Made by a program: the position numbers and the translations under genes. The notes beneath the pieces were generated by a model that worked only from the letters and a program-made list of their open reading frames with translations, made no database searches and was not told where the DNA came from. From positions 434,001 through 498,000 of the forward strand of contig NC_133121.1 in the NCBI RefSeq assembly GCF_033568475.1: a stretch of 64,000 bases of DNA, given 5' to 3'. The DNA comes from Henckelia pumila. Its lineage: Eukaryota; Streptophyta; Magnoliopsida; Lamiales; Gesneriaceae. Shown here one piece after another: positions 10,566 to 23,500 of this stretch (position 1 is the first letter of the stretch; the number at the start of each line of letters is the position of its first letter).

Positions 10566-13330
10566 ATGATGGAAATTGTTTCTTGCCACACATCACAGTG
10601 CCATTACATTGCAAATTTCAAAGGTGGTATATTGGGCTTTCATTCACATCGCCAAGCGAATCCTATTATAAGAGAAAAAGGGATCTTTCGAGTTGTACTT
10701 AAATCAACATGCAAATCTTCAAAATATCCTCGCATGCATAATCTGAAACCAAAGAGAATTGGTCAGTGCTGGCCTTCTTGCTCCACGAAAAGGCATAAAC
10801 TTGTTAATAGTGTCTTGAGTGAAACCAATAACTCTTGTGTGCTCGCTGGTGATGAGGGTGAAATTATTGTGACTGGTAGTGGCCAGTCGATACCAAAGGT
10901 CTTGATTCCTAGTTTGCCGGTTAATGCCAATGGCGATAAGGTCTCTCCCATTAGCAGCTGTGTCTGGGAATGGAAGCCGAATTTAAATGTTCATTATGAA
11001 ACATCAGGGTCTGAGAATGTAAATTCACCACCTGTGCTTTTCCTTCCTGGCTTTGGTGTGGGCTCGTTTCACTATGAAAAGCAGCTTAAAGATCTTGGCC
11101 GTGAATATAGAGCATGTGCGCTAGATTTTCTGGGTCAGGGAAAATCTTTACCATTGCAAGATCCTACATTTAGGTCTAGTTCTGGAAGTAAATCTGAGTT
11201 AGATAGAGAAAGTAATGCTTGGGGTTTCGGAGATGAAACTGAAACCTGGGCAAAAGATCTAGTTTATTCCGTTGACTTGTGGAGAGACCAAGTTCGCTAT
11301 TTTGTCGAAGAGGTACCTTGAAATTTTATGCACTTTTACCTGCTCGAACACATGTAGGTATCCCTCATGGTTGATGAAACATATTGAAACTATTTACTTA
11401 GTTTTTGATCCCCATCACCAAAATGTCGGATTTTTTTTTTTACTTGCAGCCCTTCGTCTTTCCTAACAACTTCATTTGTGCATTGCAAATACTTTCTTGG
11501 CATTCAATAAGTGATGTGCCATTCATGTAAATTTTTTTAAAACACTTTGACTGTATTTGTGTGAGTCTGAGACACTTCTCTAATCCTGATGCCTCGTTTT
11601 GAACTTGCCATTAGTTTAATTTTTAATCGCTGAGGTTAAATTGGTTATGCACTTCACACCGCCGTTAATACTTCATTAGCAATTTCTTAACATTTGGCTG
11701 CCTGTTTTTTCTCACGAACTTCGTCAGGTCTTTTTCCTTGATTACTGCTGCTTTTTTTTTTTTTTTTGGGTCTCCAATGAATTCTATCTGGCTTCCATCT
11801 TCTTATTTGTTACCGGAAATTTGTTTTCTTAATTTCATTTGAAGACTGATTAAGTTCTGATAAAGTTTATTGCACATATTCTTTATATTTTTGGTGTTGA
11901 CTTTTTATTGGTCACGTTGGGAACTCAATCTGGAGCTTCAAGGCTTAGTATAAATGACTCGGACATGGAACATGAATTGATGGCATCATTGAGTTTAATA
12001 TCTTTTAATATTTGACTTGAAAAAATCTTTAACTTTTTTATAATCATTGATTGTTCAATTTCGAATAATGGTTGTGGTAGAAATTTATCAGAGCCATCTG
12101 TTTGTTGAGGTAAATGATTGTATAATATGATGCTACTGCAGGTGATTAAAGAACCTGTTTATGTCGTGGGAAATTCACTTGGAGGCTTCGTGGCACTCTA
12201 TTTTGCAGCAAGCCACCCTGAACTGGTGAAAGGCGTGACCTTGCTGAATGCAACTCCTTTTTGGGGATTTCTCCCAAATCCTGCGAGATATCCAAGATTT
12301 TCGAGACTCTTTCCTTGGGCAGGAACTTTTCCTCTCCCTTCCAATGTCAGGAAGCTATTGGAAATTGTGTAAGTTCTGTGAACCTACTTTCTTTACTATC
12401 TTAGTATGTACTGCAATGCACTCTTAACATTTAGTTTTACATGTAATAAGGACGTTAAAAGGTGTGATATTTCAATCTTTGGTTTTTCGGGCTTTCGTGA
12501 GTGTTGGAGAAGCTTCCATGCTCATTTTAACGAATCAAAACATATTGCTTTTTTGGGTGATGGCCCATGAAACTTTGGAATCTTTGTTGTTGTAGATGGC
12601 AGAAAATTAGCGATCCAAAAAGTATCGCAGAAATATTGAAGCAAGTATATGCAGATCACTTGACAAACGTTGATGATGTGTTTTCTCGTATAATCCAAAC
12701 GACACAGCATCCTGCTGCAGCTGCATCATTTGCCTCAATAATGTTTGCTCCTCAGGCACAGCTTTCTTTCAAAGAAACATTAGCGAGGTTGGTTGTTTAT
12801 CACATGAAAAAAAATCCAACACGTATCTTATGTATCATGTGATTTTACGTAGCCTTGTGGCATTGATGTGAACAGGTGTCGAGTTGAGAATATACCGGTT
12901 TGTCTGATGTATGGCAAGGAAGATCCTTGGGTGCGACCGGTGTGGGGTCTGCAGGTGAAACGGGCGTTGCCAGATGCTCCATATTACGAAATGAGTCCGG
13001 CTGGTCATTGTCCTCATGATGAAGTTCCGGAGGTAAGTCGTTTGCGTAGGTGTGTGTTGATTTATGTGAATAAATGTAGACTTATGGTAGTTGGATTTGC
13101 AGGTGGTGAATTATCTTCTGCGTGGTTGGATAAAGAATGTGGAATCAAAAGGCAGCGCAGTGCTGCCTTTGCTTGATGATTCGGAGAGCGCCGAGTATGA
13201 TAATGTGACTAAAGATTTGGAATTTAGCAGGGGCGGATCCAAGAAGTCGGTCCGAGTGCAATTTCTTGGCAACACCACTTTTTCTTTCCGGGAATGGCTC
13301 AACTTTCATTTCAAGCGAAGGATTCCGTGA
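10566..13330 (+). CDS. PPH: Pheophytinase, chloroplastic (alpha/beta hydrolase)
   Basis: Five exons: 10566-11312, 12142-12368, 12596-12787, 12876-13032 and 13103-13330. All introns are GT-AG and phases match, giving 516 residues (515 if the adjacent second ATG is used; Arabidopsis PPH is about 484). PPH removes phytol from pheophytin during leaf senescence in the plastid. The first 100 or so residues are Ser- and basic-rich, as in a transit peptide. Then come VLFLPGFGVGSFHYEKQL, the nucleophile elbow GNSLGG (Ser near residue 261), LPNPARYPRFSRLFPW, the PPH-typical TQHPAAAASFASIMFAPQ, the acid region YGKEDPWV, and the catalytic His in SPAGHCPHDE. The sequence looks intact. Intron 1 (829 bp) shows no other feature. 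Confidence 0.96.
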
Positions 13331-14000
13331 AATATGTATATATAGATATAGATTTGTGTGTTGTTTATGTATAGTTTTGTAAATTCAAATTTAAGCATTT
13401 TTCTGTATACTTTTGGTAATCACAATGAAGTAGTAGTCCCAATTCTGAATTGTTGATCATTCATGGTATATTTTACCTTCGGCGAAATACTTTGTTGTTA
13501 TATTATAATTATTATAAAAAATTAAACAACTCAAAATAATATAAGTACTTTCGTAACAGCCAACTTCAAAGGTTTTTGAATATAATTAAATAATAATAAT
13601 AATAATAATAATAAAAATAATAAATCCTAAAACCTAATATATCATAAGGCCCATTTATAGGGCCCAAATAAATGTAAGCCCACCCTCCCTCCTCGGCTGA
13701 ACATATTCACGCAGCGTCTACAACTCGGTGAGCGTCGTTATACTTGCTCGCTACCTACCCCCGTCCGTGTCTCTCTTTCTCTCGTTCTTTAAGCATACGA
13801 TTTCTATTTTCGAATAAATTTGTGTGCGTGTTTGTTTCGAATGGAAATTTTTTTTTTTGTTTTTTCCTTTAAAAAATCTGATTTGTATTTGCCAACGTAT
13901 TCGACTCAGGTTTGGTGTATTTGTTTGAATTCGAACGCTCAATATTGATCGCCTAGTCTCCATATTTATTTTGGATTGAGGTAGAAATTATTGGCGGAGG
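13331..14000. other. Intergenic between PPH and the NEP1-like gene
   Basis: The left part is the PPH 3' UTR and terminator region. A short (AAT)n run lies at about 13590-13613. The right 300 bp are pyrimidine-rich (CTCTCTTTCTCTCG near 13771) and precede the NEP1-like ATG, which fits a plant core promoter and 5' UTR. No other gene is seen. Confidence 0.5.
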
Positions 14001-16539
14001 ATGACATTGTACCGAGGTTCCAGAAAACGAAAATCACCGCTGTTGGGGATGGTACATGGAGGTGAAGGGGATGCTATGAAATTCTCAGATGATGAAATTG
14101 CACCAGAAAATATGGATGGAGTTGAGGACACACTAACATCATCGAAAGATTTAATCTTTAGAGATATTGGAGGCAAGAAAATAGACATCACAGAAGCGGG
14201 AAATTGTGATCCCACAATTTCATCTAAAAACTTGAGGTCTGTGGAGGGTGGCTCTATTCTTTCAGGTATTCCATTACGCGTGTCCTCCCATGAACCAAGA
14301 CCGGGAGTTATCTTTGTTTTTGAGAAGGCTTCTTTGGTACTGGCTAAAGTTAACAAGGTAAGTGAATTCGAAGTATTCCATGCTGCCGCATGACCATTGT
14401 TTTTGTTGTTGCTATGAACTGGAGTATCTCATTTGTTGCTATTTTCATTTTTTCAGAGCTATCAGATTATTAATCCAGATGAGCATGCTGGTTTTATGAA
14501 AAAGCATAACTTAGACAGAAGTGATTTTAGGCCTGTCATTATTCATGAGGTTAGTAACTACACCTTATTTCAACAAATTCTTCGGTAATATTTGGTGTCA
14601 AACCTCTAACTTTGGCCAGTGTAATTTCATGGATTTACTGCAGAATGTAGATATATCTATAATTGAGATTTCTTGGAAATTTTATTGAAATGTGTTAGGG
14701 ATAGACTAGTGTTATATCAAACTATTGGTGATAAGTAAACTTTAGTTTTTGAGGTTTGTACATCTGCTTCTGACCGTTGCTTTATTCTAATCTTGGATAT
14801 AAACAGGTTCTCGTTCGTCTATTGGGAAGCCGTCTTAATTTGGCTGGAGGAATACAAGCTGTATATATTAGAACCATTGACGGGCATCTTATCAAAGTAG
14901 AACCATCTTTATGTGTTCCAAGAACATTGAAGGGATTTTGTGCCATGATGTGTGAGTTTTCTGTGTTAAATTCCTATAATATTATTTATAACCAGATTTT
15001 TATTCGCGACATTCAGTCAATTTTCATCTTCCTTTACTATTTACACTTGGCAGCCCAGCTTTTTCAGAAATTGAGCATAAAAGGTTCAGGTAGGAGCAAG
15101 TGTCGAAAGCTAGTACAGATTATTCAAAACCCAGTTGCTATCCACCTTCCAGTTGGTTCACACAAAATAGGTAAATTAATCGGTCAACTGGTTGTATTTT
15201 ATCAACATTTTTTTTTGTTTCTTGAGCAAAATTATCAACTTGTTTAACTAATACTAAAAATGGATGTCAGGGCTTTCCTCAACTTCATCAAAAGCTGTGA
15301 ACTTATGGGAGCATTTTGATACAATTGTCGATGACCGTCCTCTAGTTTTTGTGGTATTTTTATTTTCTCGTGGAAAACTATTTTTACAGAGTAGCCTCCT
15401 TAGTCTATGTTACTTTAGATCTGAAACTGAAAGCTTTTCTTAGATTGGTGCGATGGCTCATGGGAAGATAGATAGTGAATATACAGACGATTTTATCTCA
15501 GGTAATTTCTTCCCTATCAAAAAGTGAAAAAGTACGTAAATTATACTGTAGTGATGAATGTTATTTATTATAGATCAGTGATAATGGTAGCATTTGTTGG
15601 GATGGAAAAAAGTCTTTTTTGTTAATTAGGTTATAGCTGGTCATTTGGATCAGTCTTAACAAAAATGATCAAGAGATAACAGTTATCGTATGGCCTTGAG
15701 ATTGGATGCTCAATGTAAAGAAAATACAGGATGGCAGAATCAATTTTCCCTCCAAACTGTTATCTCCACTCCGCAAGATTTATTCAGAGGAAACCTGTTC
15801 TCTAATGCGTCTCAATATTTAGGGCAAGTCATTATAATTTAAACCCGATCCTCTTGTTAGATCTTTATCGATTGAGCATTTCAAGTCCCTGCCTCATGGC
15901 TATTCTTGATGATTCCAGCATATTGTATCTGATTTTATTTAGCTGCTGGGACATACTACCTAAGTTCTAGCTTCAAGAGGAGTTGAGAAAACACCAAATA
16001 AACAGTATTTGTCCATTATTTTCTCAAATTATCGGTCTTATAGAGGCAGTTATAACATCTGGTGTTTTTTAAGTGCTAAGTTACTACAAGGTGTTGTAGG
16101 GTTCTACAAACTTTAGTGATTTAGATTTACAGGAACACAACTTATGAGAAATGCAAGTGGTAGTTTACAAAACAATATGGAACCCAGGGTAGGCTCGAAA
16201 TACCTTTCAAGAATATAATAACTTCTTGTTCTAAACGAGATAAATATGTTCTGTGTTTTATGCTATTCAGACCAACCTGAGGTAATTACTTCATGACCTG
16301 CTTGTTGAACGGTGCGACTGGCTAGATGAACTGAAGGATTTACTGATTGTTTGAGTTTGAAGCAGTTATTCTAAATTACAATATCATGTAATATATTATG
16401 ATACACATATTGGTTACTAATGCTGTTTATGGTTGGCGTTGGCCTTTTTGTGTTTGCAGTATCTGGACTTCCTTTGAGTGCCAGTATTTGCGTGAGACGT
16501 ATATGCAATGCACTAGAGAGGCAACTTAGGATCGAATGA
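14001..16539 (+). CDS. NEP1/EMG1-like rRNA (pseudouridine) methyltransferase, divergent
   Basis: Seven exons: 14001-14357, 14457-14549, 14807-14951, 15054-15170, 15271-15353, 15444-15501 and 16460-16539. Phases agree throughout, giving 310 residues. NEP1/EMG1 is a SPOUT-class enzyme that N1-methylates a pseudouridine in 18S rRNA and helps build the 40S subunit. Family landmarks are GVIFVFEKASLVLAKV, YQIINPDEHAGFMKKH, IQAVYIRT, FQKLSIKGSG, the SAM-binding-end motif VIGAMAHGKID, and LPLSASICVRRICNALER. Several usually fixed positions differ: RPD is RPV (residue 146), LDSxLNKAG is LGSRLNLAG, and the RNA-contacting RIPRTFKRF is CVPRTLKGF. The gene is open and well spliced, so it reads as a diverged paralog rather than a plain pseudogene. 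Methyltransferase activity is uncertain. Intron 6 is 958 bp and featureless. Confidence 0.88.
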
Positions 16540-17556
16540 TGTGAAATTGTTATTACCTCCAATGGGTCAATTCCGAGGGAATGCACAGATGGTCTGAGAA
16601 TCGATTTCTAAGTCACGTCAGGGATCAAAGTGTGTGAACTTTTGAACCCAAAAATTAACATATTTATAGTTTGTAGCTCCTGCTCAGCTAGCTGATTTTA
16701 TATTTATCGTTCTTTGATGCTCTTATTAGCATCTACATTAATTATATATTTATAATTTTTCTTTAGAAATTTAGTCTTTGATTAATGGATGACTATTGAC
16801 TAAGTTTCTCATATTTACATTTGTTGATAATCTTTTATTGCTCATTTATACTTCTCTCAACCAGCCTTACATGTCGGTTCGATACGAGCAAAACATTGTG
16901 TCATGCAATTTTAATAAAATTATTATTTTCCCATGTCAAACTTACTACTTTTCGAAAATCAAACAAACAAGAAATTCGCCGAAAAATAATCAACATTCGG
17001 TGAGAACTTTAGCTTAAGAAATTGTAGGAATTAAAAATTTGGAAGTAAGCGTGCTTCGCAATCCTCAATCAATCCATTCATATATAATAAATTGTTCACA
17101 TTTATATATTAAATAAATGCAATATTATTTTACAAACATTGAAGTTCCGCTACAAAATTAAATGAGAATGCTTTTGCTGAACTATAGCTGCAGACAAACC
17201 GAAGTGCTCTTATCAGATTCCCAGACAAGTGCCAAATTTAAGATTCTCTTTATTCTAAACACAGATTCGCATATTTTGCTAACACATTAAGATAGTGCTT
17301 GCAAACTTTAAAAATAAGTGATTATGAATTTTTTTTCATAACAATTGACTAAACACTACAACATTCAATATTTACATGGCTTCAATTTTGCTCCACTCTG
17401 GAACCGATCCATGCACAACAAAATTACAACCTCACCTCCAGGCTCCAAATACCCCAAAACACCTGTGCATGCATGATACATGCACATATGGAGAGATACA
17501 CATAGGCATTTACATGTTTATACAACTGCGAAATACACATTATGCATACAAGACCC
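16540..17556. other. Convergent intergenic region (NEP1-like 3' / DNA2 3')
   Basis: The two genes converge here, so both 3' UTRs and terminators should lie in this 1 kb. It is AT-rich, with no RNA gene and no recognisable mobile element. Short open frames at 16796-17017 and 17376-17564 have no recognisable domain and are rejected as genes. Confidence 0.5.
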
Positions 17557-20500
17557 TCATCTAAGCTGTGAGCATCTCTTCAGCCCGATTTCATACTTCA
17601 TATCCTCCTTGGTGACAACTAACAAACCAGAAAGCTCTTCTACCTTCTTAATAAGAAGACTTAGTAATGGCACCTCTGAAAGGGTTCGGGAAGACCCTAC
17701 CATGATCAACTTCCTCTGCTCAACAATTGCAAAAAGAAAAGGTCACTGGTTGTGAATAACATACTGAGAGGTTCTTGTAATATCGTTTCAAATTTGTTTG
17801 TAAAAGAGTACCACACTTTTACTTTTATAACTTCCGAAGTTGTTACAGCAGCATTTAAAACAATCACCGTCTATCACATAACTCGTATTTGTTTTTAGAG
17901 TGAAGAGGAATAATGATGGAACCATAAACGATCCATACCTTGGCACGAGTAAGAGCAACATTGATTCTGTGCCAGTCTCCAAGAAGTGAAGAATTGTTAT
18001 TCCTTGGAGTTTCACTGGATCTCACAAAGGACACCAATATGCAGTCTTTATCCCTCCCCTGTGGGCAAGATGAACGTAAGGACATAAAAAAAAAAACTCT
18101 ACAACCTTTCCCTTTATCATGCAATAAAATGTGGCTAGATGCAGAAAACACGTTACGTAGACAAGAAATAATGTTTTGGGGTACTCCATCTAAGTACCAA
18201 ATGAGTTATTTTAGGAGACATACTGATATAATCATATAGTTTACACTGAAAAGAATAGTACTTGAAATGTTATTTTCTGCATTGAAAACTGGGCCACAAT
18301 TATAAGCTATCGTGATACCCAAAATAATGGGATTTTGAGATTCTTTACATTTCAAACACGGTGAAATTTATATGGTAATCTCCAAAATGTTGCTATGCCC
18401 TATGTAGACCTGACAACAGTTCCCTCAAAACCGTAGAGTGTAAACCGAAACCATCTCCTAAGAACCAAAACCAGAACCATTTTTCGGTTTTTATCCCAAA
18501 ACTAGGACACAAATCCAAGGACTTGTAGTTTAATTCCGGTTCTTATAAATAGACAAGGTTCTAAAAAGTGTGAAGCTTGATCGTGACTGTGAAGCATGAT
18601 CAAGAGTTATTGATCAAGCTTCAAGTTTTACAAGTTTAAGAAGGTTTACTACGAGATTAAGCTTGAAAACATGTTTACAGTTTTTATTATAATTTTATAA
18701 TTATATCAAATAAATTAATAGATTAAATAATACATAAACATACAAAAAAGTAAATGAATCAAATTTCAAGTTATCAAAAATATAAGTATCAAAATCACAA
18801 ATTGTTTTTCAAAAAAAATAATCACAAATTGTGTTGAGTAAAACTTTTGTCGATCATTATTGGTTCAAGTGACATCTCTTAGTAGAAAATAAATGAAGGG
18901 TTCGGGAAAATTTTATCTCGATGTCTTTATTGTATTTATTTATTTAAAAAATTTATATTATTAAATATTTATTATTTAAAATAAAATTCTTATAAAAAAA
19001 TTATTTAAAATAAAATTTATAAGTTAAATTTTAGACAATTAAATAAATTAATTAACTTAAAGATTTATATAATTAAACTAAAAAATTATATAACTTAAAT
19101 TTAGTGGTTATTTTTTATTTCTTTTTAATAAAAACTTAAAAAACAATAATATTTTTTGATATAATTGTTAAATGATTATATTCAATTAGTTTGATTGATT
19201 CACCGTTCTTACCGTTGTTTTTTTACTATCAAAATTTAAAAGAATATATATCAGCTCATAGTGCTTCAACCATAACCAAATTGAAACAATAACCTTCAAG
19301 AGTCTGGAATCCAAATCGAAACATATCTGGTGGTTTGGTTCTAATTCCATCTTTCACTGGAACAACTGCTAGTTTTAGTCTTTTAGAACCATTGTCAGGC
19401 CTAAGCCTACGGGTGATACTGTGATAGTGTCAAGATTCATGAAGTTATGACATAAATCATTTGCATCTGAAACAACTTCAACAATGATACAAATTAGTAT
19501 GACCAACCCGTAAGCGTTTTTAGCAAATGACTATTATTACATTTGTATTTGATAATATCAAATTCAAGCTCAATCATTTAATTTGATAATTTGTGATCTT
19601 TAATCTATTTATTAATTCGATGAATATATTTAAAATTAAATGAGCACAACAACTCAACCCTTCATTTAATTATTTTCTTAGTAAAGCTCCATACCTATAT
19701 TCAAACCAAATACATCAAACTCAGCTTTGAGTTATAGTTCAACTTTTAAGCTTCGGATGGACATCAATTTGGTTTAAAAAATTCAATATCAAACTCGGAT
19801 ATGAAAATGTAGAGCTTGTTCGACTCAATTTTATTCTTTTGCATACATATCTTTTATTTCAAAACTACTTTTCAATAATAGTTAGTTATTCTGAGAAATT
19901 CTAGAAGAGAATGACATCCTAATTTCATTCATGGACAAAAACAAGTTATGTGGTAAATATGACCTGATATTTGTCTATCGTATGTATCTCGACAGGTTCA
20001 GAAACAGCTCCACGTATACGATTTGCCTGAGAGTTATAGGGTGTAATGATGCCAATATCTCGCCCTTCAATGCCTCTGAGAACTAATGATTTGGTGACCT
20101 ATCAAAAAACATGAATAGAAAAAATAATAATAACAAGGTTGAGTGACATGACATAAGGGAACCCTACTTTCAGAATAACTAGGAATGAAATGCATCATAA
20201 TTCAGGAGTTTAGGTTTTATGAGTGATGTAATGCGATAACAAAGACTTGAATATGCAAAATAATCAATCTAATAATTAAATTGAGTAGTTAGAATCATTA
20301 TCGAGCTAAGGAACAAGTCACTATTGCAATTGAGCGGCAGTATCTCTCACGTGTCTCCTTTTGAAATAGGATATTATCATTTTTCATTCAGCATTTTTTC
20401 AAAAGTTTGCATTTCTTTTGCCAAACTTGTTTATTTCCATCAGCTTGAAATTTGAATGCACATGAGTAATGTTGAAAAATTGTTGAATATTCTTTTCCTT

Positions 20501-23500
20501 AATTCCTAGGATTCTCTATCTTTGTAATATGGTAAATTATATTGGTAAAATAGGAATAGATTATTTACTTAATTTAACTTTTATTCATAATTATAAATTA
20601 GGTTGTATCCTTGTTTCATAATCAATGAGAATAATATTTTTTTCTACAATACATTGTTTCTATACTTTCTACATGGTATCAGAAGTTCCGGGAAGTTTTT
20701 TGTCATGATCTCGTTCGGCAGTATGGCTTCTTCCGAAGACGATCCACAGCCCAAACTGCCGCCCAACACCCCTACTGCCTCCCCTATTCCCGAAGCCACT
20801 CATTTCTCCTCTATCACATGCCATAAATTAACAGGCCATAACTACCTCCAATGCTCTCAGTCCGTCAAGATGTTCATCTGCGGCAAGGGAAATGAGGATC
20901 ATCTCTCCGGTGCCTCGACGTGTCCTGCCGCCGGTGATGCTAAATTCAAACTGTGGACTGCCGAGAATAATATGGTTATGTCGTGGCTCATTAATTCGAT
21001 GACCCAAGATATAGGGGAGAATTTCCTACTCTACCGCACAGCCGCGGAAATTTGGGATGCGGTTCGAACCACGTATTCATCTCAAGAGAATTCGTCGGAG
21101 TTATTTCGCATTGAGGGCCTGCTATATGGTCTACGCCAAGGGGAGGATAGCGTCACCACCTACTTCAACGCTCTCACTCGCTTGTGGCAACAACTGGATT
21201 TGTTCGCGTCTTATGCCTGGACATGCACCACTGATGACGCTCTCTTCCGTTCAATCTTGGACACCAAGCGTGTCTTCCAATTTCTGTTGGGCCTCCATCC
21301 ATCTTTCGATGCTGTCCGGGGCCGAATTTTGGGCACCAAACCACTGCCTGGCCTTCGTGCCGTTTTTTCTGAGGTGAGCCATGAAGAAAGTCGGCGCCAC
21401 TTGATGCTGGGCTCTCCTGTTTCTTCTCCATCTGTAGATGGGTCAGCCCTTGCCACTCATCGGCCCACTTTAACACAGGCCCAGGACCCCCAGCCCATCC
21501 ACCAACGATCGCTGCCCCCTTTGGTGAGCCTAACATCCGCAATGGTAGACCATGGTGTCCAAAGTGTAAACGGCCAAATCACACCCTCGACACTTGCTGG
21601 CGCATCCACGGGAAACCAGCCGATTGGAAGCCGGCTAGGGCTCGCCAGTCCACCGCCGCTGCCACTTACAGTTCCTCCTCCACCCCGCTGCCTTTCACCA
21701 AGGAACAATTGGAGATGTTGAAAACCATGTTCACTCCATCCGCTTCTTCCCCGTCTCTCCTAGGGGCTGGTAACATTGCCCATCACTCTGGTATTGCTCA
21801 CTGTGTCAATGATCTGCTTTCGAAACCCATATTATCTGATGTCTGGATTGTTGATTCGGGTGCCTCCGATCACATGACTGGGAATTTTTTGTTATTTGAC
21901 TCTTATCGTCCTTGTGAGGATTCTCGTTCCGTTCGCATTGCTAATGGGACTACCTCCTCGGTGGTTGGTATTGGTTCGGTTACTCTCAACAGGGATATTA
22001 GTTTACAGTCTGTTCTCTTCGTACCCGAGCTTACGTGCAATTTATTATCTGTCAGTCAACTTAATTCCTCTGTCAATTGTCGGACTGTATTTAATAGTGA
22101 CTCTTGTATCTTTCAGGATCTGGCTTCGGGGAAGACGATTGGCTGTGCTGATCTTCGTGCTGGTTTATACCTTCTCCGTATGGATGCTTCTCCCAAGAAT
22201 GGGCCTTCTCGTGTTCCTGCCTCATTGTTTTCTACTTCCTGCTCCGTGTTTAATTCCAATAGGGATAGTGACTTGTTATTATGGCATTATCGCTTAGGGC
22301 ATCCAAACTCTTTGTATCTCTCCAAGTTGTTTCCATATCTTTTCAGTAATAAAAATTCAAAGTTCTTACAGTGTGATATTTGTCAGTTTTCTAAACACAC
22401 ACGTCACTCTTTTATGTCTCAACCTTACACACCATCGGCCCCATTCTCCCTTATCCACAGTGATATCTGGGGTTCGTCGCGTGTGAATAATGTCACTGGC
22501 GCCCGCTGGTTCCTCTTATTCGTAGATGATCATACACAGATCTCTTGGATCTTCTTGATGAAGGAAAAATCTGAAGCCACATCATTGTTCAAAAATTTCC
22601 ATACCATGATCCAAACACAATTCTCAGCTAAGATCCAGATACTCCGTTCTGATCGAGCCCGTGATTTTTTTAATGCTGCATTGGGTGATTACCTTGCCCT
22701 TCATGGCATTATCCATCAAAGCTCGTGCGTTGACACCCCTCAGCAAAACGGGGTCGCAGAACGTAAAAATCGTCATTTGCTTGAGGTTGCTCGCTCTCTT
22801 TTATTCACGACCAAAGTACCTAAACACTTCTGGGGCGAAGCTGTTTTGACTGCCACATACTTGATTAATCGCATGCCTTCTCGGGTACTGAAATTCAACT
22901 CCCCTGTCAGTTCCTTCCTTGCCCCATTTCCAAACACACATCTTATTCAGTCTCTTTCCCTCAAAGTCTTTGGTTGCTCTGCCTTTGTCCATATTCATTC
23001 CCAGCACCGCAGCAAACTTGACCCTCGAGCCCTCAAATGCATTTTTCTTGGGTACTCATCCAATCAGAAAGGCTACAAATGTTATTCCTCTATCACTAGA
23101 AAATTCTATCATACAATGGATGTTACCTTCTTCGAAAATGAGCCTTTCTACCCCAATTTCTCCATTCAGGGGGAGCGTAGTCGTGAATCTCCAAATTGGG
23201 ATCCTTTACTACTTGAACCCTTGCATAATCCAGAATCGAATCCTTCATTTGACCTCCAGTCAACTCCGCCTGACCCCGCTACTCGTCAAACACCTCTCAA
23301 GGTTTATTCTAGGAGACATAAGCTTCAAACGGAGAAGCCACATGAACCAGTACCAAATCATCCAGACCATGACACTTCTCCAAAGTCAGAATCTACAAAA
23401 GATGACCAAGGTACTGTTGACCTCAATTATGATTCGAATAATGATGACATACCTATTGCATTGAGAAAAGGGAAAAGGGCATGTACTCAACATCCAATAA

